From: Vreelandella zhaodongensis
GTDB lineage: Bacteria > Pseudomonadota > Gammaproteobacteria > Pseudomonadales > Halomonadaceae
Assembly (NCBI RefSeq): GCF_013415115.1
Contig: NZ_JACCDD010000001.1
Location: forward strand, 620,001-684,000
DNA length: 64,000 bases
Direction: 5' to 3'
This document shows, piece after piece, positions 46,969-57,181 of this stretch. The position numbers and the translations under genes were made by a program. The notes beneath the pieces are model-generated. The model saw only the letters and a program-made list of their open reading frames with translations. It was not told the DNA's origin and made no database searches. The first letter of the stretch is position 1, and every line of letters starts with the position of its first letter.

Positions 46969-48186
46969 TTATAACGGGTCAGCAGGTGTTTTTGGGTCTG
47001 TTTTCAAGCGGTGGCGCTGTTGTTCATGATGCCACTCGTTATCTTCTGTATGTAAATAGCGGCTAGTCGTATCCAGCTTAGAGTGACGGGCACTTTCGGC
47101 CAAGTAGCGAAGGCTTACTCCTGACTGAGCCTGATGAGTGATCGCCGTATGCCGCAGCCAATGGGGTGTTGCACGTCGCAGCGCACCCACATAGGCAGGC
47201 TTGCCGTTTTGCGCCTCTAACGCATCAGCCGCTTCGCTAAATACGCCTTTAATAAGCCGATAAAGCTGGTTATCACTAATTCCGCGGCGCTTATCTAACG
47301 CTCGAATAAGGGGGGTAGACTCGTGGTAACTGGGCAGTCCCTTTAGCTCAAGCGCTTGTCGCCATTCGATTAAGCATTCAAGCATGTCGTCAGGAGCCGG
47401 AATACGCGCAAGCTTACTCCCCTTGCCGACCACCACCCACCACCAGCGCCCCTCTGTTTCCTGGAAATCACCCATCTGCGCGCTGGCCATTTCACTAATA
47501 CGTGGCGCTAACAAATAAGCAAAGCTAACTATAAACCGTCGCCGCGCATGCTCGTAAGCATCTCGCTCACTAGCTATCTTGGCTGGCGCATTCAGCCACT
47601 GCCAAAACCACCCCCAAAGATCACGCTCTAAATAGCGCTCAATGGTTGGAGCCTGGTTACTCAGCCGCCTAGCCTTGTCGCGCATAAGCACAAATGGGTT
47701 GCGGTCCACCCACCCCGCTTCCACTAGCCAGCTATATAAGCCTTGCAGAATGATCAGACTTTGCCGTCGACTTGCTGGCGAAAGCCCGCCACGAAAAGGT
47801 CGCCATTGCGAATGATGGCGAGGCTTACTTACCCCCACCCACTGTTCAGCTGGCTGCGGGTCCTCCAAAAAAGCCTCGTATTGACGCAGCATTTCACGAT
47901 TCATATCGCATAACGACTGGTTATGGCTGGACAACCAAAGCAGCAGGCGCTCTGCCTCCCTGCGGTAACTTTTCAATGTCTGAGGGCTGTCCTGATACTC
48001 CCGGAGCCACGCAGCCACAGCCTCGACGTCGTTTTTTGCATCAATTAACTGGGCGTCAATTCGCGGAGTATCGAGCAGGGAAAACATAGGCAGCAAACCA
48101 GGCCAATTCTCCCTTTCTAGGCCTTTGCTTGCTGGCTCTTGCAACTTTGCCACCTCTCCGAGCATCTCTATACCCCCCATATTCAT
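46969..48186 (-). CDS. Tyrosine recombinase / site-specific integrase
   Basis: A 405-aa phage-integrase-family recombinase. A core-binding domain (about residues 45-160) precedes the catalytic domain with the full set: Arg229 (APRISE), Lys in GKGSK (255-258), His342-x-x-Arg345 (HWLRH), His368 (ARHSKLDTTSRYLH) and nucleophile Tyr377. There are no phage or integron genes nearby, no tRNA and no visible att duplication, so it is not an obvious island integrase. It is divergent from a KfrA-like gene across a palindrome-rich gap. An alternative ATG at 48165 follows a GGGGGG stretch by seven bases. Confidence 0.9.
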   Translation of the reverse strand: MNMGGIEMLGEVAKLQEPASKGLERENWPGLLPMFSLLDTPRIDAQLIDAKNDVEAVAAWLREYQDSPQTLKSYRREAERLLLWLSSHNQSLCDMNREMLRQYEAFLEDPQPAEQWVGVSKPRHHSQWRPFRGGLSPASRRQSLIILQGLYSWLVEAGWVDRNPFVLMRDKARRLSNQAPTIERYLERDLWGWFWQWLNAPAKIASERDAYEHARRRFIVSFAYLLAPRISEMASAQMGDFQETEGRWWWVVVGKGSKLARIPAPDDMLECLIEWRQALELKGLPSYHESTPLIRALDKRRGISDNQLYRLIKGVFSEAADALEAQNGKPAYVGALRRATPHWLRHTAITHQAQSGVSLRYLAESARHSKLDTTSRYLHTEDNEWHHEQQRHRLKTDPKTPADPL

Positions 48187-48220
48187 TACATGCTTTTCAA
48201 TGAGTCAAGTGTGGCGTTAT

Positions 48221-48267
48221 CAGCGCTAAAATTCAAGATTATGGCAGTAATCTTGAATTTATCGCTG
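48221..48267. promoter_or_regulatory. Large palindrome upstream of the recombinase gene
   Basis: A perfect 13-bp inverted repeat (AAATTCAAGATTA / TAATCTTGAATTT, 48229-48260) with a 6-base spacer is flanked by further complementary arms (CAGCG / CGCTG), giving a near-continuous 47-base dyad. It is 35 bases upstream of the recombinase ATG. It could be an operator for either divergent gene or a recombination site. Confidence 0.75.
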
Positions 48268-48278
48268 GCGATGTAAAT

Positions 48279-48308
48279 AATATTACGTTTTATGTATTAC
48301 GTAATATT
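48279..48308. promoter_or_regulatory. Second palindrome upstream of the KfrA-like gene
   Basis: A perfect 10-bp inverted repeat (AATATTACGT / ACGTAATATT) with a 10-base spacer lies 57 bases upstream of the KfrA-like ATG. TATTACGT also occurs as a direct repeat at 48281 and 48295. KfrA proteins are known to bind repeats in front of their own gene, so autoregulation is the likeliest role. Confidence 0.7.
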
Positions 48309-48365
48309 GTAATTTTTCCGAAACCCTATGAAAATAGCGTTATCAATCTGACAGGGATAAGCGCC

Positions 48366-49400
48366 ATGGCTCGCAGCGGGATTCAATACAGTGATGTTCA
48401 ACAAGCAATCGATACGCTGCTAACCCGCGGCGATACGCCCAGCGTGCAACGCATTCGCGAAGTGCTGGGAACGGGCAGCTTCACAACCATCAGCGAGCAC
48501 TTCCGCATATGGCGTATCGAACGCGAGCAAAATCGCGACGTTCCACCGCCCAAGGGCGTACCAGAAGCCATCGTCAATGCAGCCAGCGAGTTGTGGCGGG
48601 AAGCCCAGGAAATCGCCAATCAAACGTTGATCCATTACCGCGAAGATGCCAATCGGCAGGTAGAAAGCGCCCAGCAGGAAGCCGCCGAAGCGCTTCAGCA
48701 GGCAGCGAATGCGGAGCAACGAGAGAGCGCCCTTGCTGAGCATTTGCGGCATACAGAACAACGCCTGGAAACACTGAATCGCGAGCTCGCTGCCAGCCAA
48801 GCCAACGAACATCAATGGCAACAGCAGGCAGAGCAAGCCATTCATGACGCCAAGCAGTATCAGCAACGGCTTACCAAGGCTGAGCATGATATAGCCGTGC
48901 TGAAAGAGCGCTTTGCTGAGGAACAGCAACAACGACAAGCCACATGGGAACAGCGATTAGCTCAGGAAGAGCAGCGTAACGAAGCAGCAGAAGGAAAGCT
49001 GATGGCGCTGCTAGATACACTTAGACAAGAGCGCGCCCAAGAAGAAAAAGCACTGCAGAGGCGTCTGCAACAGATGGAGCAACGGTCAGACAGCTTGGCG
49101 AAAGAGCTTCAGCTAAAAAAAGAGACACTGCAGCACTACCAGTTAGACAACAGTAGCTTGCAACAGCGCATTGATGAACTTGAGCGCATCAACGTATCGC
49201 TCCAGGAGCAGCAATCCAGCCTACAAAGTGAGCTTGATAAGGCTTATCAAGCGCAAGAGCGGCACCACCAAGCGGCTCTTAAGGATGAAAACTGGCAACA
49301 ACAGCTTTGGCAACGAATGGAAGCTCTTCAGGCGCAGTTAACCGCCCTGCCCGAAACGCTTTCCTCCCAAGAAAAAGACGACAGCTTGCCCAGCGAGTGA
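48366..49400 (+). CDS. KfrA-like DNA-binding coiled-coil protein
   Basis: A 344-aa protein. The N-terminal domain (about residues 5-65; YSDVQQAIDTLLTRGDTPSV, then RIREVLGTGSFTTISEHFRIW) is the KfrA-type helix-turn-helix, and the rest is one long Gln/Glu-rich coiled coil. KfrA of IncP plasmids is an autorepressor and nucleoid-like factor. Here it lies in the chromosome beside a tyrosine recombinase, with no plasmid replication genes. A terminator follows. Confidence 0.85.
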   Translation: MARSGIQYSDVQQAIDTLLTRGDTPSVQRIREVLGTGSFTTISEHFRIWRIEREQNRDVPPPKGVPEAIVNAASELWREAQEIANQTLIHYREDANRQVESAQQEAAEALQQAANAEQRESALAEHLRHTEQRLETLNRELAASQANEHQWQQQAEQAIHDAKQYQQRLTKAEHDIAVLKERFAEEQQQRQATWEQRLAQEEQRNEAAEGKLMALLDTLRQERAQEEKALQRRLQQMEQRSDSLAKELQLKKETLQHYQLDNSSLQQRIDELERINVSLQEQQSSLQSELDKAYQAQERHHQAALKDENWQQQLWQRMEALQAQLTALPETLSSQEKDDSLPSE

Positions 49401-49415
49401 TTCATCACTCATAAA

Positions 49416-49445
49416 AAAAGCCCAGCAGAACTCTGCTGGGCTTTT
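49416..49445. terminator. Bidirectional terminator between the KfrA-like gene and nfuA
   Basis: A perfect stem (AAAAGCCCAGCAG / CTGCTGGGCTTTT) with an AACT loop has A and T runs on both sides, so it can end both convergent genes. Confidence 0.88.
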
Positions 49446-49474
49446 CGAAGCGAACACGGTGCACTGATAGTTCG

Positions 49475-50086
49475 TTAGCGGTAATAAGCGTTCGTCGTAT
49501 CGGTGTGATCCGTTACGTCACGGATACCGGCCAGCTCAGGAATGCGCTCCATCAGCGTTTTCTCAACGCCGTCTTTAAGCGTTAGATCTACCGCTGCGCA
49601 GCCTTGGCAACCGCCGCCAAACGCAAGAATTGCCACCCTGTCTTCGGTAAGCTCCACCAGCTTGATTTCACCACCGTGGGCCGCCAGCCCTGGGTTAATC
49701 TCGCTGTAAAGCGTGTAGTTAATGCGATCTTCCAGCGGGCTATCCGCGTTAACTTTAGGCATTTTCGCATTAGGCGCCTTGATAGTTAACTGACCGCCCA
49801 TACGATCCGCGTTAAAATCAACAACGGCTTCATCTAAGAACGCTAGGCTGTTTTTATCGAGAAATACGTTAATTTTTTCAAGTTCGAGCTTAACGTCGGT
49901 CGGCTCTTCTTCTCCCGGGCGGCAATACGCTAAGCACGTTTCTGCGTAAGGCGTACCGGGCTGAGTGATGAAAATACGTACTGCAATACCCTCAACGTTC
50001 TGCTTTTCCAGCAGTTCAGCAAGATATTCCTGAGCACTGTCAGTAATATCAATACCTTGAGTATCAGTTTCGGTAGTCGTGGTCAT
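49475..50086 (-). CDS. nfuA: Fe-S biogenesis protein NfuA
   Basis: A 203-aa carrier that delivers Fe-S clusters to target proteins. The N-terminal domain is a degenerate A-type carrier ([17 protein letters not shown]), and the C-terminal NifU-like domain has the cluster-binding CxxC in [12 protein letters not shown]. The ATG at 50086 was chosen by the family N terminus; GGGAGG lies upstream at a rather long spacing. With sufE it makes this part of the window partly devoted to Fe-S assembly. Confidence 0.94.
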   Translation of the reverse strand: MTTTTETDTQGIDITDSAQEYLAELLEKQNVEGIAVRIFITQPGTPYAETCLAYCRPGEEEPTDVKLELEKINVFLDKNSLAFLDEAVVDFNADRMGGQLTIKAPNAKMPKVNADSPLEDRINYTLYSEINPGLAAHGGEIKLVELTEDRVAILAFGGGCQGCAAVDLTLKDGVEKTLMERIPELAGIRDVTDHTDTTNAYYR

Positions 50087-50221
50087 AAGGGATGCTATCC
50101 TCCCGTGGTAGTGGCGCAGCCACTTCACATGTCATTTATCACTATTTCATTGACGGCTATGGTAAGCAAAACTGCTCGTCGGCACAATCCCGACTATTTT
50201 AGTAGGCTATTGCCTATGTAC

Positions 50222-50236
50222 ATGAACGCACTTCAT
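50222..50236 (+). promoter_or_regulatory. Possible MetR box upstream of metH
   Basis: ATGAA-CGCAC-TTCAT is a perfect 5-bp palindrome around five bases and fits the known MetR pattern TGAA-N5-TTCA. It is 137 bases before the metH ATG. MetR activates metH in enteric bacteria; whether it does here is inference. The central base is C rather than the preferred A/T. Confidence 0.45.
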
Positions 50237-50372
50237 TAAGATACTGCAATAACTTCACGCCCTTACTTGCTGCCCTATGGTGTGCCCTTTGTTATGATAG
50301 TCGCCGCTCACACTATGACGACGACTATAAAAATATCCTTTTCGACTGAGACGCTGGAGATTCCCCCCTGCC

Positions 50373-53300
50373 ATGGCTGCTAGTGATTTGACTGCCACCC
50401 TTACCCAACGCCTTGCCCAACGCATCCTGATTCTGGATGGCGGCATGGGTACCATGTTGCAGAACGCCGAACTCAGCGAGGACGATTTTCGTAGTGACCG
50501 CTTTCGTGACTGGCCGTCGGACCTTAAGGGTAATAATGACTTATTAGCACTTACCTGTCCGGACTTGGTAGCACGTATTCACCGCGACTATCTGGAAGCT
50601 GGCGCGGATATTATCGAAACCAATACGTTTAACAGCACGCGTCTTTCCCAGTCAGACTATGGCATGGAAGATTTGGTGCCTGAGCTGAATCGCGAGTCGG
50701 CACGTTTGGCACGTAATGTCTGTGATGCTGTGGCTGCTGAAACCAATATCCCGCGGTATGTCGCTGGGGTACTTGGGCCAACCTCTCGCACCGCGTCTCT
50801 GTCGCCGGATGTCAACGACCCTTCTAAGCGCAATGTTACCTTTGACGAGCTTCGCGAGAACTACTACGAAGCTGCTAGTGCGTTAATCGAAGGCGGTGCC
50901 GATCTTATTATGATCGAGACTATCTTCGACACGCTGAATGCCAAAGCCGCTATCTATGCGCTTGAAGAACTGTTTGACGATTTAGGCACACGGTTACCGG
51001 TGATGATTTCCGGTACGATCACCGATGCGTCAGGCCGCACGCTTTCTGGCCAAACCACCGAGGCTTTCTGGAACTCTGTTCGCCACGCTCAGCCGCTCTC
51101 AGTTGGTTTGAACTGTGCCCTAGGTGCGGAAGAGCTGCGCCCGTACATCGAAGAACTTTCCACTAAAGCCGATACCTTTGTCTCTGCGCACCCTAATGCG
51201 GGTCTGCCCAATGAGTTTGGTGAGTATGACCAAACCCCAGAGGAAATGGCAGCTATTGTCAGTGAATTCGCGGAAAGTGGACTGGTCAATATTATTGGTG
51301 GCTGCTGTGGCTCAACCCCCGAGCATATTCAAGCCATCGCTGAGGCTGTCAGCTCAATGGCGCCCCGCAAAGTGGCCAAGCGCAGTCATGCGTGTCGTTT
51401 GTCTGGCTTAGAACCCTTCAATATTGAAGCCGACGCTCTGTTCGTCAACGTAGGTGAACGAACTAACGTGACAGGCTCGGCGCGCTTTAAGCGGTTAATC
51501 GTCGAAGAAGATTTCACTACCGCACTGGAAGTCGCGCTGGAACAGGTCGAAAATGGCGCACAAATTATCGACATCAACATGGATGAAGGCATGTTGGAGT
51601 CTCAGGAAGCGATGGTTCGCTTCCTGAATTTAATCGCAGGCGAACCTGATATCGCTCGCGTCCCGATCATGATTGACTCCTCTAAGTGGGAGATCATTGA
51701 AGCAGGCCTAAAGTGCGTTCAAGGCAAAGCGGTTGTGAACTCAATCTCGCTGAAAGAAGGCGAAGCCGCGTTCCGTGAACAAGCCACCAAATGTCGCCGC
51801 TTTGGCGCCGCTATCGTGGTCATGGCGTTTGATGAAGAAGGCCAGGCGGATACCTTCGCCCGCAAAACTGAAATATGTGAGCGCGCCTATCGCTTGCTGG
51901 TCGATGACATCGGCTTCCCTGCCGAAGATATTATTTTTGACCCTAATATCTTTGCCATCGCTACCGGCATAGACGAGCACAATAACTACGCCGTCGATTT
52001 CATTGAGGCCACCCAGTGGATTCGTGAACACCTGCCCCACGCGATGATTTCCGGCGGCGTGTCGAACGTCTCGTTTTCATTTCGGGGCAATAATCCGGTA
52101 CGTGAAGCTATTCACTCGGTTTTCCTCTACCACGCCATTCGCGCGGGCCTCAGTATGGGTATCGTCAATGCGGGCCAATTGGCGGTTTATGATGACCTAC
52201 CCGCCGAGCTGCGTGATGCCGTAGAAGACGTCGTGCTTAACCGTCGTAGCGATGGCACCGAGCGACTGCTTGACCTTGCCGACAAGTACAAGGGCGATGG
52301 TAGCGGCGCTACCAAAAAAGAAGATCTGGAGTGGCGCAGCTGGCCGGTTAATAAGCGTATCGAGCACGCATTGGTTAAAGGTATAACTGCGTATATAGAA
52401 GATGACACCGAACAGGCACGCGCCGAGGCCGCTAGGCCCATCGAGGTCATTGAAGGCCCGTTAATGGATGGCATGAACGTGGTCGGCGACCTGTTTGGCG
52501 CGGGAAAAATGTTCCTTCCCCAGGTGGTTAAGTCGGCTCGCGTCATGAAGCAGGCAGTTGCCTACCTGATACCCTATATCGAAGCGGAAAAAAGCGAAGA
52601 GACCAAGGCCAAAGGCAAGATCGTAATGGCCACGGTCAAAGGCGATGTTCACGACATCGGTAAAAACATTGTTGGCGTAGTGCTGCAGTGTAATAACTAT
52701 GAAGTCATCGACCTTGGCGTGATGGTACCCACTGAAAAAATTCTCCAGGCCGCTCAAGACCATAATGCTGACATCATTGGACTTTCTGGACTGATTACCC
52801 CATCGCTTGATGAAATGGTGCATGTTGCTAAAGAAATGAAGCGCCGAGGTATGAACTTGCCGTTGTTGATTGGTGGTGCAACCACCTCCAAAGCTCATAC
52901 AGCGGTAAAAATTGAGCCACAATACGATCACCCAGTGATTTATGTGACCGATGCCTCTCGGGCGGTTGGTGTTGCGGGGCGCTTACTAGCACCGAACCTC
53001 AAACAAGCCTATGTTACCGAGATTCGTGAAGAGTACGAAAAAGTACGCGAGCGTAATGCCAAACGCCGCCCTAAAGCGGCAGACCTGGATTACACCCAAG
53101 CCCGCAAACGGCGCTTCCGTACGGATTGGAACAGCCTCACCCCGGTTAAGCCTCAGGTGCTGGGCCTCAAAACCTTCGACAACTACGATCTTGAAGAGCT
53201 GGTAGAGCGGATCGATTGGACACCGTTCTTTATGAGCTGGCAACTCGCTGGCAAGTACCCCAAAATTCTTGAAGATGAAGTGGTTGGGGACGCTGCACGC

Positions 53301-54068
53301 AATTTGTTTGCCGATGCCCAGGTGATGCTGCGTAAGCTGATCGACGAAAAACGCGTACAGGCGCGTGGCGTTATTGGTCTGTGGCCCGCTAACAGCGTTG
53401 ATGACGATGTCATTGAAGTGTATGCCGATGAAAGCCGTACCGAGGTCGTTGAGCGCTTGCACCACATTCGCCAGCAAACTACCAAGGGGCGTGACGGTAT
53501 TTGCTATAGCCTGGCGGATTTTATTGCGCCCAAAGAAAGCGGCAAAGCCGACTGGATTGGCGGCTTTGCGGTCACCACTGGCCATGGCGTTGACGAGCTC
53601 TCCAAAGCCTATGAAGCAGCCGGCGATGATTACAACGCTATCATGGTGCAAGCATTAACCGACCGTTTGGCAGAAGCGTTTGCCGAGCGCATGCACGAGC
53701 GTGTGCGTAAAGAGTTCTGGGGCTATGTACCGGAAGAAACACTGGATAATGACGCGCTAATTGCTGAGAAATATCAGGGTATCCGCCCTGCTCCTGGCTA
53801 CCCAGCCTGTCCTGACCATACCGAAAAGGCCACGCTGTTCCGGCTGCTTGATGCGACAGAAAACACCGGCTTGGCGCTGACCGAAAACTTTGCCATGTGG
53901 CCTGCGGCAGCAGTGTCTGGCTGGTACTTCGCACACCCCCAGTCAAAATACTTCTCCACTGGCAAAATCACTCGGGATCAAGTGGAAGCAATTGCACAGC
54001 GTAAGCAGATGCCGTTAGTGGAAATGGAGCGCTGGCTATCTCCGGTGCTCTCTTACGACCCTAGCTAA
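50373..54068 (+). CDS. metH: Cobalamin-dependent methionine synthase MetH
   Basis: A 1231-aa four-module enzyme that methylates homocysteine using methyl-tetrahydrofolate and B12. In order: homocysteine/zinc domain (to about 340; GLNCALG and [11 protein letters not shown] carry the zinc Cys residues), pterin domain (about 350-630; [14 protein letters not shown]), cobalamin domain (about 650-900) with D758-x-H760-x-x-G763 (GDVHDIGKN; the His is the cobalt ligand), and the SAM-dependent activation domain (about 900-1231; [15 protein letters not shown]). All parts are full length. Its stop overlaps the MATE gene by one base. No B12 or SAM riboswitch was recognised upstream. Confidence 0.98.
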   Translation: MAASDLTATLTQRLAQRILILDGGMGTMLQNAELSEDDFRSDRFRDWPSDLKGNNDLLALTCPDLVARIHRDYLEAGADIIETNTFNSTRLSQSDYGMEDLVPELNRESARLARNVCDAVAAETNIPRYVAGVLGPTSRTASLSPDVNDPSKRNVTFDELRENYYEAASALIEGGADLIMIETIFDTLNAKAAIYALEELFDDLGTRLPVMISGTITDASGRTLSGQTTEAFWNSVRHAQPLSVGLNCALGAEELRPYIEELSTKADTFVSAHPNAGLPNEFGEYDQTPEEMAAIVSEFAESGLVNIIGGCCGSTPEHIQAIAEAVSSMAPRKVAKRSHACRLSGLEPFNIEADALFVNVGERTNVTGSARFKRLIVEEDFTTALEVALEQVENGAQIIDINMDEGMLESQEAMVRFLNLIAGEPDIARVPIMIDSSKWEIIEAGLKCVQGKAVVNSISLKEGEAAFREQATKCRRFGAAIVVMAFDEEGQADTFARKTEICERAYRLLVDDIGFPAEDIIFDPNIFAIATGIDEHNNYAVDFIEATQWIREHLPHAMISGGVSNVSFSFRGNNPVREAIHSVFLYHAIRAGLSMGIVNAGQLAVYDDLPAELRDAVEDVVLNRRSDGTERLLDLADKYKGDGSGATKKEDLEWRSWPVNKRIEHALVKGITAYIEDDTEQARAEAARPIEVIEGPLMDGMNVVGDLFGAGKMFLPQVVKSARVMKQAVAYLIPYIEAEKSEETKAKGKIVMATVKGDVHDIGKNIVGVVLQCNNYEVIDLGVMVPTEKILQAAQDHNADIIGLSGLITPSLDEMVHVAKEMKRRGMNLPLLIGGATTSKAHTAVKIEPQYDHPVIYVTDASRAVGVAGRLLAPNLKQAYVTEIREEYEKVRERNAKRRPKAADLDYTQARKRRFRTDWNSLTPVKPQVLGLKTFDNYDLEELVERIDWTPFFMSWQLAGKYPKILEDEVVGDAARNLFADAQVMLRKLIDEKRVQARGVIGLWPANSVDDDVIEVYADESRTEVVERLHHIRQQTTKGRDGICYSLADFIAPKESGKADWIGGFAVTTGHGVDELSKAYEAAGDDYNAIMVQALTDRLAEAFAERMHERVRKEFWGYVPEETLDNDALIAEKYQGIRPAPGYPACPDHTEKATLFRLLDATENTGLALTENFAMWPAAAVSGWYFAHPQSKYFSTGKITRDQVEAIAQRKQMPLVEMERWLSPVLSYDPS

Positions 54069-55384
54069 TGTCGCCTGTGGTACGCCGCCAAGGTAAGGTT
54101 ATGCGCTTAGCCCTACCCATCATGCTGGGCATGCTCTCACAGAGCATGCTCAACCTGATTGACGCTGCGCTAGTTAGCCATTTAGGCCAAGAGGCACTAG
54201 CAGGCGTTGGTATCGGTGGTTATGCCATGTTTATGATGACAGCGCTTGTCTTTGGCCTCTCCTCCAGCGTCCAGTCGCAAACCTCTCAAGACCTAGGCGC
54301 AGAACACTTTCCACTAACACGCTCACTTCACTCGGGTTTAATCCTCGCGGTTATCGTTGGCATTCCACTATCGTGCCTCGCGTGGTGGCAGGCTCCCTGG
54401 TTAATACAGTTCATTGCTCCAGCAGATGACGTGACGGCCATTGCCGCGGAGTATTTCCGCTGGCGCGTGATGTCGTTAACGGCTATCGCTCTGACACTTT
54501 GCTTTCGAGGTTACTGGAACGGACGGCAACATACGCACCTTTACCTGCGCATTATCGTGATTGTGCATGTGTTTAACGTGATCGCCAGCGCGGGACTAAT
54601 TTACGGCATTGGCGGCCTTCCGGCACTGGGTGTCAGTGGCGCGGGTATTGGCACGACACTGTCTCTACTGCTGGGGCTAGTGATTTGGGCAGGTGTCACC
54701 TACAAAGCCCATGCACTTGCCCGACAGAAGCAGACGTTTCGCTCACTACAAACGACGCTATTTCTTGCCTTTCCCCACTCAATGCAACAAGTGTGGTTTG
54801 CCGCCGGTTATGTGGTGCTGTTTTGGCTATTAGGTAAGATGGGCACAGAGAGTGTCGCTGTCGGTCATGTGTTAGTGAATTTGTCATTACTGCTTATTTT
54901 ACCTGGGGTCGGGGTTGGCGTTGCGGTGATGAGCCTGGTGGGTGAAGCATTAGGGCGAGATGATCAACAGGCAGCACACCGCTGGGGGATCGATGCGATA
55001 ACCGTTGCAGGCGTGCTGCTAACAGTGTTAGCGCTACCTATGCTGCTGTTCCCTGCTGCTGTTCTAGCTATTTTCTTTGAAGATCCTTCACTCATTCAGC
55101 TGGGCACTCTACCGTTACAAATTACTGGCCTTATGATTGTGCTGGATGCTGCCGCCCTTGTCCTCGCCCAGGCATTGATGGGTGCTGGTGCCCAGCGAAC
55201 TGTAATGCTGCTTACCTTGAGTATGCAGTGGTTAGTATTTCTACCGCTGGCCTGGTGGGTAGGCATTGAAATGGAGTATGGGCTACTCGGTGTGTGGCTA
55301 GTGCAGCTCTTTTACCGCATGCTCAATTCCAGCAGTTTCTTATGGGTTTGGCAGCGTCGACGCTGGCTAGCTCAAGCGCTATGA
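54068..55384 (+). CDS. MATE-family efflux transporter
   Basis: A 438-aa membrane protein with about twelve spans in two homologous halves. The family signature near the N terminus is LALPIMLGMLSQSMLNLIDAALVSHLG, with the repeat-half counterpart AFPHSMQQVWFAAGYVVLFWLLG. It probably exports cationic compounds using a Na+ or H+ gradient. The ATG overlaps the metH stop, so it may share the transcript, though a functional link is not evident. Confidence 0.9.
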   Translation: MSPVVRRQGKVMRLALPIMLGMLSQSMLNLIDAALVSHLGQEALAGVGIGGYAMFMMTALVFGLSSSVQSQTSQDLGAEHFPLTRSLHSGLILAVIVGIPLSCLAWWQAPWLIQFIAPADDVTAIAAEYFRWRVMSLTAIALTLCFRGYWNGRQHTHLYLRIIVIVHVFNVIASAGLIYGIGGLPALGVSGAGIGTTLSLLLGLVIWAGVTYKAHALARQKQTFRSLQTTLFLAFPHSMQQVWFAAGYVVLFWLLGKMGTESVAVGHVLVNLSLLLILPGVGVGVAVMSLVGEALGRDDQQAAHRWGIDAITVAGVLLTVLALPMLLFPAAVLAIFFEDPSLIQLGTLPLQITGLMIVLDAAALVLAQALMGAGAQRTVMLLTLSMQWLVFLPLAWWVGIEMEYGLLGVWLVQLFYRMLNSSSFLWVWQRRRWLAQAL

Positions 55385-55427
55385 CTTATAAACCTCAAAT
55401 ACCATTTAGCGATAAAAAGATAATTAT

Positions 55428-55446
55428 ATATTCTTTTGTAGAATAT
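55428..55446 (+). promoter_or_regulatory. LysR-type operator candidate upstream of cysI
   Basis: ATATTC-TTTTGTA-GAATAT, a perfect 6-bp inverted repeat around seven bases, lies 76 bases before the sulfite reductase ATG. It has the T-N11-A spacing of LysR-family sites; CysB is the obvious candidate by pathway. This is inference. Confidence 0.4.
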
Positions 55447-55522
55447 GACGCCCGCGTTAAGGTGACGGCACATTACCGTCCGTCTCGACGTGACCATTTC
55501 GCTTTTAGCAGGATCGTGCCAC

Positions 55523-57181
55523 ATGTACCGTTATGATATTCACGACCAAACGTTGGTTGACGAGCGCGTTGCTCAGTTTCGTGACCAAATGGACCGCTAC
55601 CGTGCCGGGCGTTTGGGAGAAGAAGAATTCCGTCCGCTGCGACTCCAAAACGGCCTGTATATTCAGAAGCATGCGCCAATGCTGCGGATTGCCATTCCTT
55701 ACGGCATGCTGGCGGGCGAGCAGCTTCGCGCGCTAGCGGATATTACCCGCCGCTATGACCGTGGCTATGGCCATTTCACGACTCGACAAAACTTGCAGCT
55801 GAACTGGCCAGCGTTAGAAGACGTGCCCGATATTTTGGCCGACTTGGCTAAAGTACAAATGCACGCGATTCAAACCAGCGGCAACTGTATCCGTAATACT
55901 ACCAGTGACCAGTTTGCCGGTATCGCGGGGGATGAAGTGGAAGACCCACGCCCTTGGTGTGAGTTAATTCGCCAGTGGTCTACCTTGCACCCTGAGTTCG
56001 CCTATCTACCGCGCAAATTTAAAATTGCCGTCAGTGGTGCAGCACAGGATCGCGCGGCTATCCAAGTGCATGATATCGGCCTACGGCTTTGGCACAACGA
56101 AGACGGTGAAGTGCGCATTAAAGTACTGGCAGGTGGTGGTCTTGGCCGCACCCCGATGATTGGCGACGTGGTGCGTGAAGACCTCCCCTGGCAGCACCTG
56201 TTAACGTATCTGGAAGCGTGTGTTCGCGTTTATAACCAGTTTGGTCGCCGCGACAACAAGTTTAAAGCGCGTATTAAAATACTCGTCAAAGCGCTGGGCA
56301 TTGAAGAGTTCCGTCGTCGCGTTGACGAAGAATGGGCGCATCTTAAAGATGGTCCGCAAACACTCAACCAAGCAGCGGTTGATGCGGCCAAGTTACACTT
56401 CCCCGAGCCGGAGCGTCGCCCAGTCACGGAAAGCGCCATCGCCGACTTCGAACAGCTGCGCAGCGAAAATCGCAGCCTAGCTCGTTTTGTGACAAATAAC
56501 GTCACCGATCACAAAGTTCCGGGCTATAAAGCCGTAACTCTCTCGCTTAAGCGCCGCGAACACGCGCCTGGTGACGTCACTGCAGACCAGATGGAAGCAG
56601 TAGCTAACTTGGCAGACCGTTATAGCTTCGGTGAAGTACGCGTCACTCACGAGCAGAATCTGGTGCTGTCTGACGTTCCTGTCGATGAGTTGGAAGCGCT
56701 CTGGAAAGAGCTCGACGCACTGGGCATGGCCAACCCCACGGTGGGTACGCTGAACGACATTATCTGCTGCCCTGGCGGCGACTATTGTGGCTTGGCCAAC
56801 GCGGTCTCCATCCCCATCGCCCAAGCACTACAGGAGCGGTTTGAGGACCTGGATTTCCTATACGACCTCGGCCCACTGGATCTCAACATCTCAGGTTGCA
56901 TGAACGCTTGCGGGCACCACCATGTTGGTCACATCGGTATATTAGGCGTCGATAAAAAAGGCGAAGAGTATTACCAAATCTCGATTGGCGGTAACTCAAC
57001 TGACGATGCGTCACTAGGTAAAATTCTTGGGCCCTCTTTCTACCGTGAAGACGTGCCGGACGTTGTCGATAAAGTACTTCAAGTCTATGTGGCCGAACGT
57101 CACGAAGACGAGCGATTCCTCGACACCTACCGCCGTATTGGCTTAAAACCCTTTAAGGAGCGTGTTTATGCCCAGCAATGA
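55523..57181 (+). CDS. cysI: Sulfite reductase (siroheme / 4Fe-4S hemoprotein)
   Basis: A 552-aa enzyme that reduces sulfite to sulfide for cysteine synthesis. Siroheme/4Fe-4S ligands are intact: Cys416-x5-Cys422 (CPGGDYC) and Cys459-x3-Cys463 (GCMNACGHH). The N-terminal parachute-like domain has RPLRLQNGLYIQ, and GHFTTRQNLQLNWP and TSGNCIRNTTSDQFAG follow. It closely resembles the single-polypeptide pseudomonad CysI rather than the enteric NADPH-CysJI form, so the electron donor may be ferredoxin. Nitrite reduction is a formal alternative, but the downstream DUF934 gene points to sulfur assimilation. It overlaps that gene by 14 bases. Confidence 0.93.
   Translation: MYRYDIHDQTLVDERVAQFRDQMDRYRAGRLGEEEFRPLRLQNGLYIQKHAPMLRIAIPYGMLAGEQLRALADITRRYDRGYGHFTTRQNLQLNWPALEDVPDILADLAKVQMHAIQTSGNCIRNTTSDQFAGIAGDEVEDPRPWCELIRQWSTLHPEFAYLPRKFKIAVSGAAQDRAAIQVHDIGLRLWHNEDGEVRIKVLAGGGLGRTPMIGDVVREDLPWQHLLTYLEACVRVYNQFGRRDNKFKARIKILVKALGIEEFRRRVDEEWAHLKDGPQTLNQAAVDAAKLHFPEPERRPVTESAIADFEQLRSENRSLARFVTNNVTDHKVPGYKAVTLSLKRREHAPGDVTADQMEAVANLADRYSFGEVRVTHEQNLVLSDVPVDELEALWKELDALGMANPTVGTLNDIICCPGGDYCGLANAVSIPIAQALQERFEDLDFLYDLGPLDLNISGCMNACGHHHVGHIGILGVDKKGEEYYQISIGGNSTDDASLGKILGPSFYREDVPDVVDKVLQVYVAERHEDERFLDTYRRIGLKPFKERVYAQQ

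Noticed and set aside
48420..48938. Leu-rich 172-codon frame antisense to the KfrA-like gene
   Set aside because: Antisense of Gln/Glu-rich coiled-coil codons gives Leu/Ala-rich frames by composition.
46969..49400. Integrated prophage or genomic island at the recombinase
   Set aside because: No tRNA, direct-repeat boundaries or cargo genes; flanking genes are ordinary and composition does not change.
50087..50372. B12, SAM or SAH riboswitch upstream of metH
   Set aside because: No recognisable conserved core such as a B12-box was seen in the 286-base gap.
52986..53651. 221-codon open frame antisense to metH
   Set aside because: It lies wholly inside a certain gene, has no ribosome site and its translation resembles no family.
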